From an uncultured Chlorobiaceae bacterium (lineage in GTDB: Bacteria; Bacteroidota; Chlorobiia; Chlorobiales; Chlorobiaceae), in contig CAJEXI010000001.1 in assembly GCA_903994455.1 (NCBI GenBank), forward strand, positions 1 through 64,000: DNA of 64,000 nt. The letters are read 5' to 3'. The notes under the pieces were generated by a model. The model was not told the DNA's origin. It worked only from the letters and a program-made list of their open reading frames with translations, and made no database searches. The position numbers and the translations under genes are program-made. How positions within the stretch are numbered: the first letter of the stretch is position 1; each line of letters opens with the position of its first letter. This document shows positions 56,020 through 64,000 of this stretch, in pieces.

Positions 56020-57221
56020 AGGTTCCTCCCACCAGAAACGTCGGAGAGCAGACCCCGTTCAAGCACGTATTTTTTGTGTCGCGATATACTCATAAGAATA
56101 CCGACCCCAAGAGAGTTAAACAGAAGCGCTGTGCCTCCATAACTGATAAAAGGCAACGCCACACCTGTGGTTGGCAAGAGATGGCAGGCAACAGCAATGT
56201 TAACAAAAGCAAAAAGAGTAATCGCTACCGTGATTCCGCTTGCTACGTATTTACCAAAATTATCGGGAGCATGCTTGGCAATAACAAGACCACAGACAAA
56301 AAATCCTGCAAACAGCGCGATGACAGCAACTGCGCCGATAAAGCCGTACTCCTCCCCGATAATGACAAAGACAAAATCGTTATAAGAGAGTGGCAGATAG
56401 AGCTCCCGTTGCTTGCTGGCTCCAATACCGAGACCAAAGAGTCCGCCGTTGCCAAGTCCTATCAAAGCCTGCACAACCTGATAGCTGAACCCTTTTTCAT
56501 CTCCGCTGGTAAAAGAGAGCAGGCGAGCAACACGATAGGGCGCAGCAATGGCAAAAGCCGCTGCAACAGGGATAAGCAGCGATGCCGTCGCCAGAAGATG
56601 GCGAATATTGATGCCACCAATAAACATCAGGGTAAACCCTGTCACAGCAATAAGCGAGGCTGTACTGAAGTTCGGCTCAAGGGCCACAAGGGCGACGACA
56701 GTCATCAGAAGGGTAAGCAGGGGATAATAGGAGTTGTGGAGATCCTTGATATAGGCCTGTTTTTCACTGATAAGCCTCGAAAAATGAAAGATAATGGCAT
56801 ACTTCGCAAAGTCTGAGACCTGGAATTTGAGCGGTCCAATACCTATCCAGCGTGCCGCCCCGGAAATAATGCCCACCGCTTTCAGGACAAGCAGAGTGGC
56901 AAGAAGCGCAATACTGGCAAAAAGAATGAGTTTGCTGGTTTTCTGGAAAACATGATAATCAATCAGGGCAACCAGCACAATGGTCCCTGTTCCAAGAACT
57001 GCAAAGGTGAGCTGACGCCACAGAAAATACTCGGAGTTCGAATACTTCGTTGCCGCCCATCCTGCTCCACTGCTGTAGACAATGACAATACCGATGCACA
57101 TAAGAAGGGAGACAATAAGCATCAGCAATTTTCCGGCAATAACCTCACCGTATGAAGAGTGTGAAAGCGCCTCCCGTGGAGGAAGATCTTCAAAAGCTGG
57201 AAGAGAGTCGGTCTTCAGCAT
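56016..57221 (-). CDS. ftsW: SEDS glycosyltransferase FtsW
   Basis: 401 residues from ATG 57221 ([14 protein letters not shown]); the seven extra upstream codons overlap murD. About ten helices. SEDS motifs include [20 protein letters not shown] and [20 protein letters not shown]. It polymerises lipid II at the septum together with the class B PBP FtsI, which is also in this cluster. The cytoplasmic N-terminus is ~35 residues. It overlaps murG by 4 bp and murD by 7 bp. Confidence 0.95.
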   Translation of the reverse strand: MLKTDSLPAFEDLPPREALSHSSYGEVIAGKLLMLIVSLLMCIGIVIVYSSGAGWAATKYSNSEYFLWRQLTFAVLGTGTIVLVALIDYHVFQKTSKLILFASIALLATLLVLKAVGIISGAARWIGIGPLKFQVSDFAKYAIIFHFSRLISEKQAYIKDLHNSYYPLLTLLMTVVALVALEPNFSTASLIAVTGFTLMFIGGINIRHLLATASLLIPVAAAFAIAAPYRVARLLSFTSGDEKGFSYQVVQALIGLGNGGLFGLGIGASKQRELYLPLSYNDFVFVIIGEEYGFIGAVAVIALFAGFFVCGLVIAKHAPDNFGKYVASGITVAITLFAFVNIAVACHLLPTTGVALPFISYGGTALLFNSLGVGILMSISRHKKYVLERGLLSDVSGGRNL

Positions 57222-58612
57222 AACGGTAAACAATGAACACATTCTTTAAACCGCTGGCCTCGCTCCTCAAAATTATTGAACATGTCAAAGCTGGCGCACC
57301 CTGGCGAAAAGAGCACGGTCTGGCCGGGCAGAGCGGCCTCACGAGCCAACAACACAGCCTCTTCGAGTGATGCTGCCACTTTCAGAGCAACAAGACCATC
57401 AAAGAAGGAGGCGATTGTCGCCTTCGACTCTCCTATGGCAACAAGCAGGGATACCTTGTTTCGAACCAGTCCGGCGATTGAGGCATAATCGTTGCCTTTA
57501 TCCCTTCCGCCAGCAATAAGCACTGCTGTAGAGGGCACCGCCTCAATGGCCTGCCGCATGGCATTGATATTCGTTGCTTTTGAATCATTAACCCAGTCCG
57601 CTCCATTGATGGTCATGACAAATTCCTGACGGTGTTCAACGCCACTGAACGCCCTGAGCGCTGCACGCACCGCCTCGTTGCCAATACCCAACGCCCTCGC
57701 TGCTGCAACGGCTGCAAGCACATTTGAAATATTATGGCGCCCCCGAAAACTGTTTTTCAGAAACTCTGATGTTCCCATGAGCCGCTCTTCTCCATCGGCC
57801 TGGCGCACAACAATCGCCTTTCCGTCAAGCAAAACCACGCGACGATCAACGCCTTCTTCAGAGGTAGGCTCCATCCCAAAAGGAAGCATCCTGAAAGGAA
57901 ATCGATCCGCGGGGACGCTGAAATGTGCCCTGAGCAAAGGGTCGTCCTCATTGTAGACAAGCGTCTCATTGCCTCGCTGGTTCATAAAAATCCTGAACTT
58001 CGCATCAGCATAATGCTGCATATCATGTTCATAGCGGTCAAGATGATCCGGCGTAATATTGGTAATAACGGCAACATCAGGCCTGAACGTAAAGCAGCGC
58101 TCCAGTTGGTAACTGCTCAGCTCGACAACGGCAACATCACCGGCATGCATCTGGCGCACCATCGACGCAAACGGCACACCAATATTGCCGACACTGTATG
58201 AGCGATACCCCTGCTGACGACCATCCTCTTCACAAATACGGTGAACAAGGGTTGCTGTCGTTGTTTTACCATCAGTGCCGGTAATACCGACCATGCAAGC
58301 CTTGCAAAAAAGGCTCGCTATCTCAATTTCGCTGTAAATCGGAATACTCCGCGCCTGCATGTTTTTCACCACCGGAGCGGCAGGCGGAATACCGGGGCTG
58401 ATGACACAAAAATCAGCCTCGTAGACGCGTTCGGAATGCCCCTCCTCTTCGAAGAGTATCTGCAGCTCCTGAAGGGACAAACGCTCTTTTTCGCCAATGC
58501 TGCCCAGTTCACTGAGCAATACCTCCGCACCCTCACCTTTGAGCAGCCCGGCTGCGGCAATACCGCTCTTGCCAGCGCCAATGATCGAGACTCTTTTACC
58601 CGTTACATCCAT
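57215..58612 (-). CDS. murD: UDP-MurNAc-L-Ala--D-glutamate ligase
   Basis: The 465-residue Mur ligase has an N-terminal [16 protein letters not shown], the ATP loop [15 protein letters not shown] and the ADP-side motif [16 protein letters not shown]. It adds D-glutamate to the growing stem peptide. It overlaps ftsW by 7 bp and lies 5 bp after mraY. Length is normal for the family. Confidence 0.96.
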   Translation of the reverse strand: MDVTGKRVSIIGAGKSGIAAAGLLKGEGAEVLLSELGSIGEKERLSLQELQILFEEEGHSERVYEADFCVISPGIPPAAPVVKNMQARSIPIYSEIEIASLFCKACMVGITGTDGKTTTATLVHRICEEDGRQQGYRSYSVGNIGVPFASMVRQMHAGDVAVVELSSYQLERCFTFRPDVAVITNITPDHLDRYEHDMQHYADAKFRIFMNQRGNETLVYNEDDPLLRAHFSVPADRFPFRMLPFGMEPTSEEGVDRRVVLLDGKAIVVRQADGEERLMGTSEFLKNSFRGRHNISNVLAAVAAARALGIGNEAVRAALRAFSGVEHRQEFVMTINGADWVNDSKATNINAMRQAIEAVPSTAVLIAGGRDKGNDYASIAGLVRNKVSLLVAIGESKATIASFFDGLVALKVAASLEEAVLLAREAALPGQTVLFSPGCASFDMFNNFEERGQRFKECVHCLPLC

Positions 58613-58617
58613 AGCCG

Positions 58618-59724
58618 TTATCTGAGTTTTAAGGTCATAAGACTTGCCAGAAAAAAAAGAATGGTCAAAATCCAGAACCTGATCACGATTTTTTGTTCAG
58701 CCCATCCCTTCAACTGAAAATGATGATGAAGAGGTGCCATTAAAAAAATTCTTCGTCCCTGACCGTGCCTCATTTTCGTGTATTTGAAATAGAGCACCTG
58801 CAGAGAAACGGAGAGCGCTTCAAGAAAAAAGACCCCTGCAATCAGCGGCAGAAGCAACTCCTGCTTGATCAACAGAGCAATAACAGCAATAGCACTGCCA
58901 AGAGCAAGGGAACCGGTATCACCCATGATAATTTCAGCCGGGTTCGAGTTGAACCACAAAAAACCGACACAGGACATGACAATCGCCATGCTGACAACAG
59001 CAACCTCGCCCCCTCCCGGAATAAAAGGAATATTAAGATACACGGCATAGACCGCATTTCCGGCAAGATAGGAAAATCCCCCGAGACCCATGACCACAAT
59101 AGCAGAACTTCCCGCCGCAAGACCGTCAAGCCCGTCCGTCAGGTTAACCGCATTCGATACCGCTGTGATGATAAAGATAACGATCGGAATATAAAAAAAG
59201 CCATAGTCAAGCGTCAAATGCTTGAAAAACGGCACCGTTGTTGTCGAAAGCAAGACCGAAAAGGCCGGATCAAACCAGGTGTAGAGCCCTATGACCAGGC
59301 CAAGAGAGATTTGTCCGATAAGCTTGTAACGCGCCGAGAGCCCCCCCTTGATTTTTAACATCACTTTGCGGTAGTCATCAATAAAGCCGATAATGCCCAT
59401 CCACAAAACAGCAAGCATGATCAGCCAGACATGGGGATCATTGAATTTTGACCAGAGCAACACCGAAAGTTCGATGGAAAAAATAATGAGCAGCCCCCCC
59501 ATGGTCGGAAGTGCCTTTTTCTTTTTGTGTTCCGGCGGTGCCTCCTCTTTTATCGGTTCAATAAAGCGGGCTTTCAGATATCTGATGAGTCCGGGACCGA
59601 CAAAGAGAGTAATCAGCAACGCCGTAATGGCCGCAGCGCTTGCCCTGAAGGTAAGATACTCGATAACTCGGAGTGCGGGAAAGTGGAAAATATTGTTGAT
59701 GTACTTCAACAGATAATAAAGCAT
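58618..59724 (-). CDS. mraY: Phospho-MurNAc-pentapeptide transferase
   Basis: The 368-residue membrane enzyme has about ten helices and the family residues in [22 protein letters not shown] (the DDD-type Asp pair) and [14 protein letters not shown]. The C-terminal loop [13 protein letters not shown] holds the His cluster. It transfers phospho-MurNAc-pentapeptide to undecaprenyl phosphate (lipid I). It lies 9 bp after murF and 5 bp before murD. No ddl gene is in the window. Confidence 0.97.
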   Translation of the reverse strand: MLYYLLKYINNIFHFPALRVIEYLTFRASAAAITALLITLFVGPGLIRYLKARFIEPIKEEAPPEHKKKKALPTMGGLLIIFSIELSVLLWSKFNDPHVWLIMLAVLWMGIIGFIDDYRKVMLKIKGGLSARYKLIGQISLGLVIGLYTWFDPAFSVLLSTTTVPFFKHLTLDYGFFYIPIVIFIITAVSNAVNLTDGLDGLAAGSSAIVVMGLGGFSYLAGNAVYAVYLNIPFIPGGGEVAVVSMAIVMSCVGFLWFNSNPAEIIMGDTGSLALGSAIAVIALLIKQELLLPLIAGVFFLEALSVSLQVLYFKYTKMRHGQGRRIFLMAPLHHHFQLKGWAEQKIVIRFWILTILFFLASLMTLKLR

Positions 59725-59733
59725 GCTGTATTC

Positions 59734-61155
59734 TTACCTGTTTATGGTTCTTGCTGTAATAAGTGACTCTACAATCTGTTCAAGCTTCATACCCCTGGAG
59801 CCCTTGAAAAGCACGACATCATCCTCATGAAGCAGAGCAAGCAAGAGCTCAAGAAGTTGCGTGCGGCTTTCGAAATGACCCCGCCAAACACCCGGTGCCT
59901 CCCTACCGATCAGTCGGGCCTTGTCACCAAAAGTAAGCAAAAGATCAACAGGACGCTGCTGAAGATAACGGCCAATCGTTTCATGTTCAACATCTCCGGC
60001 TGCGCCGAGTTCAAGCATATCGCCCAGAACGGCCACCCTATTCCCCCCGCACGGCATATCACAAAGTGCCTCGATTGCCTGCTGCATGGAGTCTGAATTG
60101 GCATTATAGGTGTCATTAAGAATCCTGAGACCGAAAGAGTCAACAACCTCAAGCCGTTTCCAGCCAGGTGCCGGTGCAAGACGCTCAAGCCCTTCACAAA
60201 TCTGGGGGAGTGACAGACCGAAATGGAATCCGACTGCTGCGGCAGCAACCGCATTGATGACATTGTGCTTGCCGGTAAAATTCAGCATAACCTTTTGGCT
60301 GCCGGTAACCGAACATAAAAGAAAAGAGAGACGACCATCCTGTTCCACAAAAATTTCTCTGGCCCAACAGGTATTGTCTGCATTTTCTGAGGTTCCGTAA
60401 CCGGGACTTCCTTCAAGCCCTGCACCGGCACTCCTGAGCCGCAGATCATCGTTGTTGATAAACGCAATACCGCCGCTCCGGCGCACATAGTCGTAAAGCT
60501 CTGTTTCAGCCGCTGCAACCCCGTCAAGATCAAGAAGAAACTCCAGATGCTCATGGCCGATATTGGTCAGAAGAGCGTGGGTCGGTCTGGCAATTTCGGC
60601 AAGCAACGCCATCTCTCCCGGATGATTGATCCCCACCTCGACAACAGCAATGCCGGTATCGCGCCGGAGCTGAAGCAGAGTAAGTGGTACACCGAGATGA
60701 TTGTTCCTGTTCCCCTGGCTCACCGTTACCCTGAAACCCGTTCCAAGAACTGAAGCCACCATCTCCTTGGTCGTGGTCTTCCCGTTACTGCCGCCGATAG
60801 CAACAACAGGGAGAGCAAAGGAGTTCCGATAAATCGTTGAGAGGCGCTGCAAACCGGCAACCGGATCGGATGTAACCAGAAACCCTTTTCCTGAAGGTGG
60901 CAGCGGTGAGCCCACTGCTTCATACCACTCACGACTCACCATAGCCCAGGATGCGCCGTCATCAAAAACCGTCTGGATATAGGTGTGGCCGTCCGTTCTT
61001 TCACCTTTCAGTGCAATAAAAATACCGCCTTCGGTAATCTCTCTTGAATCAATAACCACTTTTGGCTCGACTATCTCCAGAGAAGGGGAGTCCGGCCCGG
61101 CGACAACAACCTCTCCGACATCCCGAAAATCATTGATACTCAGCACTCCTTTCAC
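59734..61155 (-). CDS. murF: UDP-MurNAc-tripeptide--D-Ala-D-Ala ligase
   Basis: 473 residues from a GTG at 61155 that overlaps the murE stop (GTGA), with gagag about 7 bp upstream; the longer ATG start at 61206 lies inside murE. Motifs: ALKGERTDGHTYI (UMAG side), VAIGGSNGKTTTKEMVA (ATP loop) and the family phrase LNDTYNANSDSMQQAIEAL. It adds D-Ala-D-Ala to the stem peptide, completing the pentapeptide that MraY transfers. Confidence 0.94.
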   Translation of the reverse strand: MKGVLSINDFRDVGEVVVAGPDSPSLEIVEPKVVIDSREITEGGIFIALKGERTDGHTYIQTVFDDGASWAMVSREWYEAVGSPLPPSGKGFLVTSDPVAGLQRLSTIYRNSFALPVVAIGGSNGKTTTKEMVASVLGTGFRVTVSQGNRNNHLGVPLTLLQLRRDTGIAVVEVGINHPGEMALLAEIARPTHALLTNIGHEHLEFLLDLDGVAAAETELYDYVRRSGGIAFINNDDLRLRSAGAGLEGSPGYGTSENADNTCWAREIFVEQDGRLSFLLCSVTGSQKVMLNFTGKHNVINAVAAAAVGFHFGLSLPQICEGLERLAPAPGWKRLEVVDSFGLRILNDTYNANSDSMQQAIEALCDMPCGGNRVAVLGDMLELGAAGDVEHETIGRYLQQRPVDLLLTFGDKARLIGREAPGVWRGHFESRTQLLELLLALLHEDDVVLFKGSRGMKLEQIVESLITARTINR

Positions 61156-62711
61156 TTGCGTTCTCTCTCCTTCTCCGAATATCCGGAACCGTTTTCCTGC
61201 ATCCATTGTCGTAAAATATCCTGATCTGAAAAAAATTGTTTCCGTCCGGCAATCTCCTGATACTGTTCATGACCTTTGCCTGCAACAAGAAGCACATCGC
61301 CCTGTTGAAGCATTGAGACCGCCTCCCTGATGGCTTCTGCCCGGTCGCTGAGCCTTCTGTAACAGCTCCCGGTGATACCTCGCTCAATTTCATCAAGAAT
61401 CAGCTCAGGATCCTCATCCCTGGGATTATCAGAAGTAATGATGACCTCATCGGCTATTTCAGAGGCAATACGCCCCATTTCAGAGCGTTTTGAGCGGTCT
61501 CTGTTGCCCCCGCACCCAAAAACCACCAGGAGACGCGAACGCTCAGGCTTCAGACTGCGCAAAGCATCAAGCGCCTTGAGCAGCGCATCGGGAGTATGAG
61601 CATAATCAACAAAAACAGAGCGATCCTGACTCGGGTCAACGATTCTTTCCATGCGCCCCTCAACTGCCGAAATCGCCGAAAGAGAGCGGCAGATCTCTTC
61701 GGGGGCAAGCCCCATTGCGCTACCAATCGCCGCCGCCTCCAGCACATTCATGACATTAAAGAGCCCGGGCAAGCCGACCTGCATGGTCATCACCGTGTCA
61801 GGAAAATGGAGGTTGACCGTGCTTGACGCAAGCGTGCCCTGAAGAATATCTGCGTTAAAAATGGCGCTGCACGAAACCGCCGGAACCACTCCTGACCGCA
61901 GGCTGCAACCGTATCTTTTTTCACAAGCTACCCGTTCTGCCATCTGTTCGGCATAGGGGTCATCAATATTAAAGACGGCAAATCCTTCCGGGGCAAGCTG
62001 GTCGAACAACTGCTGCTTGGCTGAAGCATACTCCTGCATGGAGGCGTGAAAGTCAAGATGCTCCAGAGTCAGGTTGGTAAAAAGTACAGCATGAAAGCTG
62101 ATACCATAAACTCTCTGCAGCGCCAGTGCGTGTGAAGAGACCTCCATGACTGCCGCCCTGCATCCCGCAGCAACCATTTCACTGAAAAGAGCATGCAGAG
62201 TGTGGGCCTCCGGGGTAGTACGGTCAAGCGCAATATCGCGTTCTCCAATCCGGCAAAGATTCGTACCGATATATCCCGCTGAAATACCGCACGTATTGAG
62301 CATTGCCGTGATCAGTTTCGCTGTGGTGGTTTTGCCATTTGTACCCGTAACCCCGATAATCAGCAGCCGGTCGGAAGCACAATCATAAAAGAGACGGGCC
62401 GCCTCGGCAAGCGCCTTTCGCGCATCAGCCACTTTGATATAGAGCGTTGATGAAGCTTGCTCAGGCGGAAATTCCTCACAGATAACCGCTACAGCCCCAC
62501 CTTCGACCGCATTTGGGATAAACCGGTGCCCGTCAGTACAGTAGCCTCTGACCGCGACAAAAAGCGCACCAGGCAGAACCTCCCGTGAATCGCTGGTGAT
62601 CATGCAGACCGCCCCACGGGTTGTTCCTGCCAGCTCCAGAGCAGAAATTCCCTTGAGCAACTCCTCCAGTTGCACCTGCTGCCCGTTGGCGCTCTCTTTC
62701 ATCACTGTCAT
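61152..62711 (-). CDS. murE: UDP-MurNAc-tripeptide synthetase (meso-DAP adding)
   Basis: The 519-residue ligase has the ATP loop IGVTGTNGKTTTAKLI, the MEVSSHAL motif and FVDYAHTPDALLKAL. The DNPR motif (TSDNPRDEDP) marks meso-diaminopimelate as the added amino acid, so the stem peptide is of the Gram-negative DAP type. It abuts ftsI (its ATG overlaps the ftsI stop region at 62711) and overlaps murF by 4 bp. About 20 residues longer than the usual ~495 at the ends. Confidence 0.95.
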   Translation of the reverse strand: MTVMKESANGQQVQLEELLKGISALELAGTTRGAVCMITSDSREVLPGALFVAVRGYCTDGHRFIPNAVEGGAVAVICEEFPPEQASSTLYIKVADARKALAEAARLFYDCASDRLLIIGVTGTNGKTTTAKLITAMLNTCGISAGYIGTNLCRIGERDIALDRTTPEAHTLHALFSEMVAAGCRAAVMEVSSHALALQRVYGISFHAVLFTNLTLEHLDFHASMQEYASAKQQLFDQLAPEGFAVFNIDDPYAEQMAERVACEKRYGCSLRSGVVPAVSCSAIFNADILQGTLASSTVNLHFPDTVMTMQVGLPGLFNVMNVLEAAAIGSAMGLAPEEICRSLSAISAVEGRMERIVDPSQDRSVFVDYAHTPDALLKALDALRSLKPERSRLLVVFGCGGNRDRSKRSEMGRIASEIADEVIITSDNPRDEDPELILDEIERGITGSCYRRLSDRAEAIREAVSMLQQGDVLLVAGKGHEQYQEIAGRKQFFSDQDILRQWMQENGSGYSEKERERK

Positions 62712-64000
62712 CAGGGGGTTTTGTTCATCTTCTTTACAGAAAGCATCACCGCAATAACCCTTTTCTTTTCAACCTTGCTGCCGGGCAAAATGTTTTGACG
62801 CACAACAACACCTTCAAAATCGCCGGAATACTCCATCTCAAGACTGAGCCATTTCAACAAGCGCTGGGCATCACGGCCCTTCAGCCCCCTGAGTTCAGGA
62901 ACGATCACCGTAGAAACAGAGTCAATAATCCCCTGTTCCGGAGAACGGATGGAAAGGTTTTTCTGCATCTCCTCCGAACAGGCAATCATTCTTGTTGCAA
63001 TCCCGGCAAAAACCGGAACCGCAACGGTTGCGGCATAGTACGCCGTTTTTGGATTTTCAACAAGCACAATAATCGCATAGCGGGGAGCAGCAGCAGGAAA
63101 ATAGCCGACAAATGAAGAGACATAGGAGCGGTTGGCATAGGAGCCCCCGGCTGCACGACGGGCGGTTCCGGTCTTGCCTGCCACATTCAGGCTGATCAAG
63201 AGATCATTTTTAGCCGTTCCACTGTCCACAACCGCTTTAAAATACTCTTTGTTGAGATATCGGGCTGTTGCAACAGAAACGACACGCTGAACTTTTTCAG
63301 GAGCACCCTCCCGAACCACCTGACCCTTCGCATCAGTAATCTTCTTGACAATATAGGGGCGCATCCGCTCACCATCATTGGCAATGGCTGCGTAGGCCTG
63401 CAGGATCTGCAGCGGGGTGGTCATCACCTGATAACCATAGCCCATCCAGGGAAGCGTGGTCGTATCCCACTGATCAAGCGGACGAACAATTCCTTTGGCC
63501 TCACCAACCAGCCCGATGCCCGTCTTCTTTCCAAAGCCGAAATTTCTCACATAAGCATTGAATTTTTCACGTCCGACCCGCATCGCAGTCGTAGCCGCCA
63601 CAATATTGCTTGAATGCATGATAGCCTGACGGAATGTTATATATCCATAAGGTTCATGATCCGTGATCTTGAGTTTATAATACGGCATAATCCCGTTATA
63701 GCCAAAAACCACATCATCCGCCTTTCTGTTCAGCACTTCCGTTGCCGCCGCCGCCATGACCAGCTTGAACGTTGAGCCCGGTTCATACATTTCAGTCACT
63801 GCGCGGTTTCTCGAATTATCTTTGCTCCAGGTTGACCTGTTGTTCAAATCAAACGCCGGATTGTTTGCCATGGCAAGAATCTCGCCGGTACGGACATCCA
63901 TAACAATACTGGTCGCCGCATCGGCCACGAAGGTCGCGACTGCCTTTGAAAGCTCATCTTCGACGATACTTTGAATATCCCCGTCGATAGTCAGTTGGAC
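62711..64000 (-). CDS. ftsI: Penicillin-binding protein FtsI (class B), 5' end missing
   Basis: The frame runs open to the window edge; about 429 residues are visible. The transpeptidase motifs are intact: STFK (SxxK, in EPGSTFKLVMAAA), SSN (in MHSSNIVAAT) and KTG (in VAGKTGTARRA). A C-terminal PASTA domain (IVPELRGLKGRDAQRLLKWL) and a short basic tail follow. It cross-links septal peptidoglycan, working with FtsW. The N-terminal membrane helix and pedestal lie outside the window. Its stop codon overlaps the murE start. Confidence 0.93.
   Translation of the reverse strand, partial: VQLTIDGDIQSIVEDELSKAVATFVADAATSIVMDVRTGEILAMANNPAFDLNNRSTWSKDNSRNRAVTEMYEPGSTFKLVMAAAATEVLNRKADDVVFGYNGIMPYYKLKITDHEPYGYITFRQAIMHSSNIVAATTAMRVGREKFNAYVRNFGFGKKTGIGLVGEAKGIVRPLDQWDTTTLPWMGYGYQVMTTPLQILQAYAAIANDGERMRPYIVKKITDAKGQVVREGAPEKVQRVVSVATARYLNKEYFKAVVDSGTAKNDLLISLNVAGKTGTARRAAGGSYANRSYVSSFVGYFPAAAPRYAIIVLVENPKTAYYAATVAVPVFAGIATRMIACSEEMQKNLSIRSPEQGIIDSVSTVIVPELRGLKGRDAQRLLKWLSLEMEYSGDFEGVVVRQNILPGSKVEKKRVIAVMLSVKKMNKTP

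Noticed and set aside
56076..56816. 246-codon plus-strand frame opposite ftsW
   Set aside because: Lys/Arg/Asn-rich antisense of a membrane protein gene; no domain sense.

Overview
The window looks like a chromosomal segment of a green sulfur bacterium (Chlorobiaceae, Chlorobium/Pelodictyon type). Evidence: a Chlorobi/Bacteroidetes-type sdh/frd operon with a single five-helix cytochrome b subunit, as used for fumarate reduction in the reverse TCA cycle; an F0-only atp cluster with no F1 alpha, beta, gamma or epsilon gene next to it; a complete mur/fts cluster; and a giant FG-GAP-repeat surface protein of the kind common in this group. The assignment comes from gene content and remembered protein style, not from a search.

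Layout. (1) 1-9.5 kb: the 3' part of one giant repetitive surface/secreted protein (C-type lectin domain, 24 FG-GAP-like calcium loops in three blocks, Ig-like modules). (2) 9.6-28.1 kb: a genomic island of defence and addiction genes, much of it damaged. It holds a frameshifted FokI-type double adenine methyltransferase, a Septu-like ATPase with a truncated HNH partner, a VapBC remnant, a four-gene cluster (membrane protein, TIR protein, MoxR ATPase, 1812-residue vWA-like/NACHT/Nudix-like protein), an OLD-like ATPase with a stub partner, a RelE/ParE-type toxin pair, an Rpn-family nuclease, pseudogenes and short repeats. (3) 28.1-38.8 kb: housekeeping genes, namely feoAB, a HIT protein, a CNNM/CorC protein, sdhCAB, a cyclase-family hydrolase, an alpha/beta hydrolase and an RlpA lipoprotein. 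(4) 38.9-48.7 kb: the small SRP RNA, trpS, a HAD phosphatase, argS, nadD, bamD, tRNA-Ala(CGC), the F0 part of ATP synthase (atpZ, atpI-like, atpB, atpE, atpF, atpH) and a PgeF/YfiH protein. (5) 48.7-64 kb, all on the minus strand: the division and cell wall (dcw) cluster, in transcription order ftsI (partial), murE, murF, mraY, murD, ftsW, murG, murC, ftsQ, ftsA, ftsZ, then a CoA-transferase.

How the genes work together. The dcw genes make lipid-linked peptidoglycan precursor (murE, murF, murD, murC, mraY, murG) and the septal machine (ftsI, ftsW, ftsQ, ftsA, ftsZ). Several of them overlap or nearly touch, which implies one transcript. The atp genes make only the membrane motor.

The most interesting part is 14.4-22.8 kb. 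A small membrane protein, a TIR-domain protein with the usual catalytic-type glutamate, a MoxR-type AAA+ ATPase and a very large vWA-like/NACHT protein ending in a Nudix-like domain lie head to tail. I read this as a candidate NTP-dependent anti-phage or self-sacrifice system. The base composition changes sharply inside the NACHT gene, suggesting that its C-terminal sensor region was exchanged.
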